DNA of 64,000 bases from Neelides folsomi (taxonomy: Eukaryota > Arthropoda > Collembola > Neelipleona > Neelidae), in NCBI GenBank assembly GCA_034687125.1, contig JAQGBZ010000105.1:62001-126000 (forward strand). The letters are read 5' to 3'. Under the pieces are notes generated by a model, which searched no databases, was not told where the DNA came from, and saw only the letters and a program-made list of their open reading frames with translations. Every line of letters starts with the position of its first letter. Position 1 is the stretch's first letter. This document shows, one piece after another, positions 14,801-26,800 of this stretch. A program made the position numbers and the translations under genes.

Positions 14801-17800
14801 ATGTGTGAGAGAGGAGTATGGGGATTAGAGATTCGGACGTAGGTGATTCGCATGGGGAATTTGAGTGTAGTGAGGAAGAGTTATGGGGTGTAGGGGTATA
14901 TCTCGTAGAGAGGGGGCCATCACGAAAGCTTCTTCGGTCTGGGAGAGGGGTGCAAGGAGAGGTCTAGATGAGCCTCTCGTACCTCACTCGACCGAGCTGA
15001 GCAGACTCTACCTCAGTCGAGGAGACCCAGTGAGCCTCCTCAGACCCCGAACCCGTGTCTTCTCCTATATTTCTCCTCGCGAGACCAACTGGGGCTTCAG
15101 TCTTTGAACAAAGGGGAACATCACAACTTTCACTCTCATCTTCTGCGGAAAATATATCGTGAAACAGGTGTGTTGAGACTCACGGTAGGAGGAAAGATCC
15201 CTTATAGCTACGGTTTCAAAAACCCATCATTTTGTTGAGTTACATATATCCATTAGTTTTGAACAATACCAAAGATTGTTTATCGTGTGCTTGGAATAAG
15301 GATCAAATCACCTGCGTCGATAAAATAATATCGGGTGCATTTGAGAGACCTCCACATTACAGTTTCCTCAACGTGTGTAAAGGCCTTGAAGTCTGAGTCT
15401 TAAAGATAAACTTGTTGACTAGCCTTTACTTAAATACTTTCCTGTGAGACAGTCGCTCTACTCGTTTATTCATTCATTTCCCAAGACGAGTTTTGAACGG
15501 TTGGTCGGGGCGAAGCGAGTTGGTTTAGCAAGGGGTGAATCGCAACCGTTTCGGAAATCTGAATTGTAAACTCTTCCCGAGCCGAGGATCGGGTGAAGAC
15601 TGAGAAGAAAAGTGAATAGAACTCGTTTTTCTTTGTGTGCCACTGCGTTGGATTTGACTCGGAGCTCCGCACGGCTCATCATCATCATCATTGTAGAAGT
15701 ACACACATACATATTTGAGAGTCGGACAAATCCTCCGTGCGCCACGGTACATTAGTCGTTTAGCTGAAGGAAGATTGGAGTCCATTAGACGAGCCAGCTT
15801 CTGCCTCTTCATTCCGATTCCATTAGTGGGCTGCGCTGGAGGCCATCCATCTTCTCGTCCCATCCAGACGTCAAATGGTCAAAATGTCACATTCGAGTCG
15901 GAAGAGGCTCGTACCTTCGAAAGTAAAGGTGAAAGTAAGTGTATGCCTTCCTTTTTGCACCAACCCCACTTACGACATATAAAGTGTGTTGGTAGGAGTC
16001 ATTAACTGGGGAGGATCCCCCGTTCCAGAATAAATGGAGATAATTGGGGTTGGATTAGAGAGCCTCTCTAGGCACTTGGGATCCATCGTAGGGATAATAA
16101 GCATAAATATATGCAGGCCCTCTCAGCTCACAGCCTGACACGAACATGTAAGAGAGGAGCTCAGATGTCACCTAAGCCTGGAACTCCCTCCTCCACCCAC
16201 CATCGACGAACTCACTTTATTCCCCTATATCATATATACATATAGTATATTGAGAGCAGAGAAGGGCATACGTATTATAACTTATATATAGGACAAGCAT
16301 CCTTCTCGAATCGATGGAGTGCCCACGTAAATATTTTAAGGGCACCAACTGCAAATTCTCGGGCCGAGATAAGAGCTCCCATTGTTATCACGAGGCCCTC
16401 TCCGCAAACTTGGGGCGGCTCCGTTATCAAGGAGAGGCATTACGGCTCCAACTCAATCTCCGTCGTGGAGACATTAGTGGGGGCAACCTCGTCGTCGCTA
16501 TAGGAAGAGATTAGAATTAGAGACGAGGTTTGGAGTGAGAGGGAGAGAACCTTCTTGATCACCACCAGCAGTAGCCGTCGGTGGAATGGAATCTCTATCT
16601 GGCTCTCTGCTTCATCATCATCATCTTCTGAGAAGAGGCCGTGAGCTCATGAGAGCGGCTCCACATATAATGACGGCCATCCACTTATTCCTCCTACAAC
16701 GCAAATCATTTTTTCCGAGGGGGCAAACCATACTCGCGAATTTCTCAATTGAACAAACGAATACTTTATTTTTACTTGACACCAGCGAGGGAGTAATGTG
16801 AAAGCATTCGTCCTTATTATGTGCAACTATACAAAAATTTCTGCCTAGTCTTCACGTCCACACTCTATGGCCCATATCATAGGAATAAGTATACTCGATC
16901 ACATGCTCACATGGATGGTAGTTATAAAGGGAGAGGATTTGAGCGAGAATGAGCGAAACGACTTGACATCATTTGTGGGAGGGATTCTTTAGGATGAATT
17001 GAGGAGGAAAATGTGATTAGCATTCCCCCGTTATTAGCGGCCGTTGAGGGAGGAAGGTGGTGGCGGAGGTAATGGATGGCGGAGTCTAAAAAGGTCTATC
17101 TACCCGAAAGACCTATGGGGCTATAGAGACTAAAATGCCCGGTGGCTGCCCGCTGAGGCAGTGAGCAGAGAGGGTAAGGTATACTTTCACAGAGGATGTT
17201 CGGAGGAATATATATAAGAGGGAGAAAGTGGAGCTTTCCCCAGACACGAGAGCCGAGTATTAGTAGAGAACCAGGGTCTGACAGGAGATTCCGCGGCCCC
17301 CATCCCATCCAGATGAGGGAGGCAAATCTTTATGTGTGTGTGTGTGTGTCTCCGGCCTTATTCCACTCCTGGCTCCCGGTTCCTCTCTGGCTGGTCTCCT
17401 TTTCCCCTTTGACAGCCTCATGGAGAGTCTTCCATCCGCCCCACCCGCCTTCCTAAGAGCAACCCCCCATACGAAATCCCGAGACATGGAGTGAATCCGA
17501 AGTGTCCTCCTTCCATATCGGACCAAAGGGGTAATTGAAGATAATAGAACTCGCCTTTTTCCCTCTTGTATCCTGTCCTTATATGAAATCCTTGTACATT
17601 GGAGGGAATACAAAATGTATGAGGGTTGGGAAAGAAAGGGGAAATTCGCATGTTGTAAATGGGAGGTAGCTGGCGAGGTACGAGCACAGAAGAAGCCTCA
17701 TAATTTGGGCGGCTGGGAAGTAATTTAATGCAAGGAGGCAGGGGAGTGTTAGCGAGCAGCTCCTCCAGACCTCCTATTGTTAAAGAACCCAGGAGGGATA

Positions 17801-20800
17801 TACACTTCGTATGTATGCCAGTATAATTCAAAGTAGTTATCTAACGCCCTATGGAGCTCGACGATGAGAGCAGTGCTTTTGACACTTGAAAGAGAAGATC
17901 CGTTTATGTGTGCTGAGGTACTTTTCTAGAACAACATCTCCTCTTCCCACATGACTCATCTCTGTAGGATCTCGAGAATTTGCAATTTGGATGGAATATG
18001 AATAAGAGGTGCAGACTTGAAATTGGCAGTTCGGTCAAGCGGAAGGGAATGATTATAAGGGTCGGGCTGAGACTCGCCTTTATATGACTATGTTCCATTC
18101 TTCCCTTCAATGGTTGAGGATTTCAATGAGTCCCGCCGCCGCAGAGTCCGGGTGAAACTGTGGAGTCATGGAAGAAGGGGGCTTTGAGTTCTCTCTCTCA
18201 TAATTGGATCCTCGGAGTTCGGAGCGTAATAATATGGGGCTGGAGTGACTCGGAGGGCCTGAGTGATTGTGGGAGCGATAACTTCCCAATCTCCTTTCGC
18301 CGGCCTCCTCTGCGGCTAATTCGAGGGGACTCATCTTCGTGATGTAGGATCTCATTTCGGGGATCTCTCCTTACTCTCGGCCCACTTCCTCTCTGCTCAT
18401 TAGAACCGTGGGCTTCCCAGCCCACGCAGTTTGGATTCGAGGTCTCCAAGCGACGCCCGCTCCCTGCTCGCCGCCTTCAGGAATCCACCTGAGACAGAGG
18501 AAAAAAGTGGTTCACATGTGGCAGGAGGCCGCGACACCTCCTACCAGACACACAATCTCATATCTCCTCCCTCAAGGAATGTAAAGTAGAGTGGCATAGG
18601 CAGGATACAGGTCTGGATGTTAGTTAAGGCGAGACGATTACTCGTTTCTCTATTAGAGTCTCTTGGAGCAGAGGAACTTCAGCGAGGCTGGATGGATTGA
18701 TGGGCTGTAGAGTCGAGTGAAGGGGGTCTCGGAGAAGACTCCACTCGCCTCGCTACGTGCTCTCTCAGCTCGTACGTAAAAATTGCAAGGCTGGCAAATG
18801 GATCGTTGGGAGTTCCCATTCTTGAGAGACGCCGATATTTATACGTGGAACGGGGCTGTGATGAGAGCAGGCGGCTGTGGCAGGATCGCGGCGAAGGAAC
18901 AATAATTCCCTCGCACTCTCTCTCCCCCCTTCGGCTCAGGATAATGTATGGAGGTGCCGTGAATTGTGGCTCGATAGGATTTTGGGCGAGCGGGGCTCCG
19001 TAATTGGGAGCCTCTCGGCCTCTGCGTGGTGGTGAGGATTTGGAGTGATTAGGGAGGAAGGTGGGCGAGAGTCTTATAACCAACATCCCTACCATATTAC
19101 TTCACATGCTTCCCACTATCTCCTTTGTGGTGGAGACCTATAGAGAGAACGTACATTTGTCTCTTCTGTTTCCATTGAGGTTCGTTTCCGCGTCCATGCG
19201 GATCCTAGGAACCCCTTTGATGAGAAGCGGAGATGGCTCAGTGGCCATGTAGCAGAGGAGATGGGATTTCCGGGAATCTCGGGAAGAGGAGCCTCTTGTC
19301 AATACTCCCTTTCCATAAGAGTAATAGATTTGAATAGGGAGTGGAGGTTCGGGGATTGAGAGGCGCGGTGGCTGTCACCTCTATCTGCCCTCCGAGCCCC
19401 TATAATGAGGGAGATAAGGACGTATAGAGCTTCCCTCATCTCGCCTCCCTCTACGACCTCCCTTTTTTCTCTCCGTCCTCGTTTCCGCTCCCACCAGCAG
19501 CCGCCCTACTCTGCCCATGAGACATCTTCGAAGGATCTATAATGGTCCGCCTTCGGTGGCGGTCGGAGCCGTCGTAAAACTTTTTGGCTCGCTCAGATAC
19601 GGGGGATTCCCTGGATCCTTTCTTGTGTCAAAGTGTCAGGCATCCCTCAGGACAGCCCCCACTACCTCTGATATTTTATTCATCTTGGGAGTGGGACACA
19701 GAAAACAGGATTTCAATTTTTGAAATATAGTCTCTTATCATATTTTAGCAAACTCGGTTCCCACAATGGGCTTAGATTACACGAATGGTGGTGCAGTGAG
19801 GAAGTGCTCACTCACTCAGAGTGTACTAAGAGCACCTCACATGGACGTGTATGGATGGGAAATTGCATTTAGCCAAATACCAAATGACCTTTTGGAGGGG
19901 TACGTGGGCGGGAGGGTTTTGTCCTTCTCCAAGAGTGTGAGTGTGTGTGTGGATTAGGGGCGGCTCCTCATGTTAGATTGGTATCATTTGCCGATGATAA
20001 GAGAATCGATGGGGCCAGGGCTCTCCAGATCCCATTTTCCGGGACCTCGGTGGCTACTCCTTCTATGCGGAGAAGGATTAAGGATAGGTGTAGACCGTCC
20101 CTAACGAGCCCATCCATACTGATGCCTGCGACCCGGGGTTCTCCGAGGGTGTGGTTCTTCCCATCCTATTCTCCGTCAGGAAAAATGAGTCTACCCGTAA
20201 GAGCTTCCTCCGGATTTTTTCCCTCAGACGTGAGCTGAGCTCCCACTCCGAAATGGGGATCTTCCTTATATTCTCTCTCCCTTCAAGCTCACTGGCATGA
20301 GGCCAATCGACCCTCCCTTTCCCAACAAATGAATTCCCCCCTCGGTTCCCAACTCCAGGAATCCAAGGGCTCCCACACACTCACTCACTCTCGCTCATCT
20401 CCTCCGTATGTAAATACTCGGTGCGGCATTGATCTGGAAGCACGTGGAGTATTGACTCAAGAGGAGAGCAGCGGGTCATTTGCCTGTGGCCAGCAGTGGA
20501 TCCTCGGTTTCACCCGGAGCCTTAATTAATGCCAGAGCAGTCTGTTGACAGAGGGCGGAGGAAAGGGGGGGACGTCTGGGGGGATCAATTTGTCTAAAGA
20601 AGGCTGAGAGTATCGGATGGATGGGCTCTCTGAGCCACACCAAGCTCCTAATGAGTTCCTTTGATATATGGGCAAAGGGACTCTGCGGTAATCTTCCTCA
20701 ATGGGGCCCTAATGGAGAGGCGAGGTAGGAGCAGAACCCACATTATCATAATCGTCGGAGAAGGTGGCCAGAGGCTTTTCTCGAGCCCAAATTAGCAAAC

Positions 20801-23800
20801 TTATATTCGAGTGGGAGCGAAGGACTATGTAGGTCTCTCACTACCGCCACTCTCCTCCATCCGGTAAATTGGGGTCTTCCATGCATGAACACAATTATTG
20901 TGAAAAGAGGGGAGCCTCCACGTTCCATTTCAAATCATCATGTAGCATAATCCTCGGGAGTAGATAAGAGAACGGGGGAGGAATTCGTTTCAGTATGGTC
21001 ACTTCCCTACCCATCTGCCTCCCGTGTCATCGGCGGAGAAGGCGAGTCGCATACGAGAACACACACCCCAGCTGCAACAAAACCCTCCCGATGCACCCGT
21101 AAAGATAATGAACTCATATTCCCCAAATAAGAACGCGGAGCAGGATTTGAGCCAAGGCGAGGTCTAATAGAATTCGGAGGAGGAACAAGGGGGAACTAAG
21201 AAGAGGCTTCGAGACGAGCATGGGGCTGAATCCACAATTTCCAACTTCCTCTGGAGAAATACCGGCGGTTCGGAGCATTTGCATTTCTCCCCGACCTCTC
21301 AAACTTCCCTAGGAAGAAGGTGGAGAAAAAATGTTTGAGATATGAGACGAAGGGAGTAGTTGGTCACTAAGAGCTTCCCTATAATTCAATCCATTGTCTC
21401 GGTCCTCACTCAGCTCCCTCGAGTCCATTATAAGTGGGATGAGATGGAAGCTTTCACCCCGGGACCCACCACCAGTATTACTTTATAAGGGGGGATGGAT
21501 CGAAGGACGCTTAATGGTGTGATAGCGATACGTGTAGAAGAGTTTTGCCACGCCTTTCTCTTCCGCCTAGCCCTCATTGTCCTCTCCCCGCATCATCAGC
21601 AGTATTCTGGAATTGGATCTGCATTTTTTTAGCTCTTGCGATTACGTCCCTGGCTCGACCTGGGAAGTCTAACTTACTCATTGTTGGTCCAGATGCATAA
21701 GCACATATTAAGTATGTCTGTTGTTGGCGCACATAAAGGGGGATAGGAGGGAATAATACACTCGTGAACTACTTACCAACGTGGTGAGCTACTCGTGAAG
21801 GACGGAGGAGAAGATAAAAGTGAGAGAGGGCCACGAGGCCCATTACCATCTTCCCCTCTCTTTTCGTATGGGAAACATTGGAGCTTGGTTGACACATCCA
21901 CGGAAATGCTAATGCAAGGGATTAAGATATACGCCCATGACAGAATAGAAAAGCCCATCATTAGAGACTTCAATGATAAAGGATCCAAGTCTGTGTATTA
22001 GGTATATCTCATTCTCAACCATATTCTTAAATTGCCTTTAGGAATTCATCAGAGTAAATATTGAGTTATCAGGGCACTTGAACTCAATTGTCATTTCGGT
22101 GTTTAAACATTTGAATTTTGGAATGATTTTTGTATGGCAATTGGCAATCCAGTAGGGTTGTTGGTTACTCATTAAATTACAATTCCTCAACTTCTGTCTC
22201 ATAAAGGAAAAAAACGGGGGTGAGTTATGAGATCTTTGGTGGCGTAATGGGATCTTGAGCGTAACTTATATCTGTGATGATTTTTACAAGGGTGGAGGGA
22301 TTAAGAAATAATTGTGGGAGTCAGGGAGGGGAACCTTCCGGTAATGAGTGTAAGGAATTCCTTTGATAAACACTTGCCTCTGCCGGCTCCCCTCTCCTCA
22401 GAGTGAAATGTCCCATTAGTGGTAGTGGAAGAAGGGGAAGGAGATATTTCAGTTGGGGCCCCCTTTTCTCCATTCATCTTATCTTGGATCCTCCGGTTTG
22501 GCTCATTAACCTCTTCGCCCGTGGATCTGAGCCAATTAATTCGGAGGAAATCAAGGTCTGGCGACTGGGACTCGACACTCTCTATATTTAGATGGGTTCT
22601 AACGAGACGGGTGAAGTACCGACGGAAGGATCATATAGCTTCATATGGCATCGTTCATACCCACACATTATTAAATAGAGAATAACCTGCTTTTAATATC
22701 TGTATTAAATATATTTATTGTTTTCAGGATACACACATGAGCGATCTTGGATCGATGGACGATGAAAATGACCATATAAAAGGTATGTATTTAGTTCTTG
22801 TTCATTACCATATTCAATTATTAACCACAAAGAAAAGTTTGAGAAAAAGTTGAGGATTTTGGGTGGCAGACTGTTTTTATCTATGGATATTATAAAACCA
22901 ATTGGGTGTGAAGATCGTTGAGAAAGGGAAAGGCTAATGAGGGTGAAGTTGTTGCCTTTATGTCTGCTATGTATTCCAATCCTATTTCATTCATGAATCA
23001 TTGGGATGAAATCTATGAATGAAAGATAAAATCTCTGAGATTTCATAATCATAGTTTTATGTAATCATCCCAATCCCAAATTATTCATTTGGAGAAAGTT
23101 CTCAAGTTCCTCTGCTGTTATACTTATAATTATCACTTAAAACCCACCCTTGTCCTTTCCCCATGTCCTGATGAACCTCGACGTGAATCTGTGAATGTCA
23201 TTAGTGGAACATTAATGTGGAGAGGAAAGCGCAGGGGCTCTCTAATTATCTCGATTGGGGAATAATGGACGAGGGAAGAAGGGCTCTTATCCATGGTCTT
23301 TCAGAGTGAACCTTCCACATTAATATTCGTCTCCTCCACCGCCGTTGAGAGGCAGGCCGGGGGAAACCGCGGTCTGGTTTGGTCACTCATGCATTATGTA
23401 TGATTCACCCTCCAGCAGCTTCCCTTCACCCTCCAACTTATGAAGTCAGGACGGAAATTTTGATCCCTTTTTCCTATCAGCAACATACATAGGTAGTACA
23501 TATGGTTCTCCATTCCCTGTGCCCTATTCCTTGTAACTCACAATGCAGAATAGGCATGTTGTGAAGAAGTTCGCAAACCAATGTGTTGTTCTTTATTTGA
23601 AACCATGAATTTTCCTTTTTGTAGTAGGAGGGTCAGGACCGAGATCTAATAAGGAACCAAAAGTGGATAGTTCGGAAATACCCGCTCCGGTCGAATGGCT
23701 TGGATACCATCCGATTGGCCTTAAGAAAGAACATCATTCGCACACAAACAACAACATATATTCAAATGGAAAGCACGACTTTCGGGAACAATCTGTAAGT

Positions 23801-26800
23801 TCACTTTTAACCTAATTTAGACTTTTGATCTCCCAATAAGGATCCCATTTTGAAAGTTTTCATCCTACATTACTTATTTGTCTTTTCCAGAGTCCATTAT
23901 CTATGGGGGAACGGTCAAGTGGAGGAAACCATGAAGATCGCCAGGACGAAACGTCCTCAAATGGAGCCAAAGATGAGGATGAGGATGAGGACGATGATGA
24001 GAAAATTGACCAGCCGCACGACCCAGAAAGACTCAAGGCTTTTAACGTATGTTTTTAATCTCTTTTGTTTCTAAATTTTTTTAAATTTTGGATAAGATTT
24101 TAAATACGGTTTCTGAGGCTTAAGCATTTAAGTGAAATCTAATGACACTTGCTAAAAAATTCCAATTGCTTTGCTTTAATTTTGTATCTGTGTAAATATT
24201 CGCAGAAATTAAATGTTGAGGAATTTCCTATTTTCGCACATATTGAAAAAAGATTATGGTTTGAGAGTAACGGTGTGAAAGAAAGAGATCTTTATTTGTT
24301 CATTCTAATGAGAAAGTTGGAGAAAGTGTCTCCTGGAGGCACAGCAGAGCTGAGCCTAAATTTGGCAAAATGAAAGCCGAGTTGAAGGAGGCAAAGAGCA
24401 CTTGGCGTAATTAATTATTGAGCTCTTGTCGTTGAATCCAAATGCCCTGGCGAATGACCGAAAAGCAGAATTTACACTTGATTCCGGTGGATTCCTCGGG
24501 ATTCATATCTCTTTCCATATTATCTCCACTGGGTAGTGAGGTGAACAAACAAGGCGGGTAACCCAAACCTCCTCCTGATGATCAAATTTCAGCGGAATGT
24601 GAGTGGGAGAGCTGAAGACTAAAAGACTGAGAGAGCCACTCTCCAATCTCAAAATCTCCGGGTCAGGTGATGTCGTATAAATGTACATATATGCTCCGTA
24701 CGAGCTCACACTTCCATTACCGACATTACTTGGTTGGAGAGATGAAATAAATATAAAATCCTTTTACACTTCGCCCATATGCATGGGGATAATATGGGCG
24801 AGTCGCTATTGGGATGAGTAGGATATGGATCAGTATATATAATATAGATAGACGTGAAAGAAGCTCTTCATTCCCTCACCACCGCTCTCGGCTTTTTTCT
24901 CCTCTCTCTCGGATATTTGGATTCCAGGATCCGGAGAAGTCTGAGGATGAAGGAGGATCCTTCACTCCCTCCATTATTTAGTTAGGAGAGCTTGGGTAGG
25001 TCCTTGGGGCGGATCCGGGAGAGATTCTTCAGAGGAAGAAATGAAGGTTCCCGCCGCCGCCCTTCCCGCGACGAAGCCTCAATTGATTCATGGGGTTCAA
25101 TTACTCCTCACATTCGTCCCGGAACCCTCAGTCCACAATCTACTCATTTTCTTCAGGAGGACCCGCCTTCATTGCTTTCTCACATGCAAGCCTTTCCAAT
25201 CATATCCTCCTTTGATTATTTCACCCACTCCTTCCTTTATACCTTATTTACTCCTTCGCCTCATTTCCGCTCAAGGGTTCAAAGAGCATCTTGTCATTTA
25301 CGACCTTCCATAGAGGGGTTTGGAAGCATGGGATGGCTTTTCTCGATTTGCGAAATGTTTCAAGGCTGCTGCTAACCAAAGATTCTCAGATGCGATACGT
25401 GTGCATACTTTATCCGTTGTCCAGCTCTCAATGTATACTCATCTTTTATGTGTATTTTCTTGGGGGGGTTAGATGTTCGTACGGCTGTTCGTGGACGAGA
25501 ACTTGGACCGTATGGTCCCCATCTCGAAGCAACCGAAGGAGAAAATCCAAGCCATTATCGACTCTTGCACTCGCCAGTTCCCAGAATTCGCCGAGCGGGC
25601 TCGTAAAAGGATCCGAACTTATCTCAAATCCTGCCGCAGAAACAAGCGCTCTCGGGACACTAATGGATGGGAGAGCGTAAGAGACTCACCTTATTCCTTT
25701 CTTATAATTATCCGCCCAGATATACCCCCTTTTCCTCTCCTCTCTTCTCCATGCATTATGCAGAAGAGAAAGTTGCGGAATTACTCCTACGACTCCTCTG
25801 TCTGTCTTATTAAGGCCAGCAGAAGAGCGACGTTCGTAAAAGAGAATTCTATTACATGAACCCCTTCGTCGCCTCACATTACATAGGACATTCATACGTA
25901 GTAGATAGGCCCCCACTGGATCCTCCGAACCTCCATTATGAGGACAGAAATGGATCTTGCGGAAGTGGGACTGATTGTGTTTGGAGGTTCGTATAACCTT
26001 ATTAGGTATACTCCATGATAATGTATCTTGGTCTATTTCTCCCAAAGTCCTTCTCCAGTGAATAAAAAATCTCACGGGGCTCCTTAACCCAACCCATACA
26101 ATTCCCATAATAAACACACCCACTCAGAGACTTGGCGTCGTTCTCCGGTCTCAAAAATGAACCACTTTTTTATTTTATAGACGGATGTGAATATTACCAA
26201 AGGTCTATTGGTCCCAATAATGTAATTATTAATTTTATCATTTTAAAAAGGAGACAATAAAATTTAAGTTGAGTTGATGAGAGAAAAGAAGCTGGTTGTA
26301 GTTAATAAAAGAAGTAGGTTAGAAAGAGCTAAAGGAAAGAAAGTTCCTTGTGTGGAGGAAAGAAAGGATCAATGATGTGATTTGTAGGGACAGAGTCGAG
26401 CATCCGGTATAAGAGAAATGTACTGGGGGAGAGGATGGCGGTGAAATATTCGAGACTTTCCATAAGACGGATTCTCTCCCTCCTGTGTCCCTCAGGGGAT
26501 CCCCATTTGAATCCTTCTGCGGCCGTATAAACTCCCCGACTCTTCCCACCTAATTTATCTAGAGAGATATGGGCCGTTGAGAAGATTTACTACGCTATAC
26601 AACATACTTACATTCCTATACTTGCACATGGCTATCCATCCTGTATATCGAACCGATGGGGTGTCTGAGCATAATGTAATAAGTATTGTATAATTGGTTA
26701 ATTGTCCAAACGGTTCTAGAGAGCTTATCGGATAGGTGAAGTAAATCCCTCTCATGAAGGACGTTGAGGAGATGATGATGGGATTTTAATTTTCTCCCCA

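Larger units (their letters stand above)
8004..22727 (+). other. NOL4: Giant NOL4 intron, 14.7 kb, GC-rich mosaic
   Basis: The intron opens with GTAAGC and ends with TTGTTTTCAG. Most of it, especially 8.6-11.2 kb and 12.1-22.6 kb, is close to 50% GC, rich in CpG and in GAGG/CCTC words, while its ends and islands near 8.1-8.5, 11.2-11.6 and 13.9-14.1 kb are AT-rich. One sampled 60-base line (14881) has 31 G+C, against 10 in a sampled intergenic line (31021). Frames of 100-160 codons occur on both strands but none is recognisable. A 67-codon frame at 16314 has a few Cys/His residues that do not fit a CCCH finger. Short microsatellites are listed separately. I see no gene, tRNA or transposon here. 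Confidence 0.75.

Noticed and set aside
16314-16514. Frame starting [15 protein letters not shown] with further Cys/His, suggestive of a CCCH zinc finger
   Set aside because: Cysteine spacing (x9, x10, then x-H) does not fit C-x8-C-x5-C-x3-H, the frame is only 66 codons long and lies in intronic DNA full of chance frames.
19220-19290. TGGCTCAGTGG resembling a tRNA A box
   Set aside because: No B box and no cloverleaf downstream.
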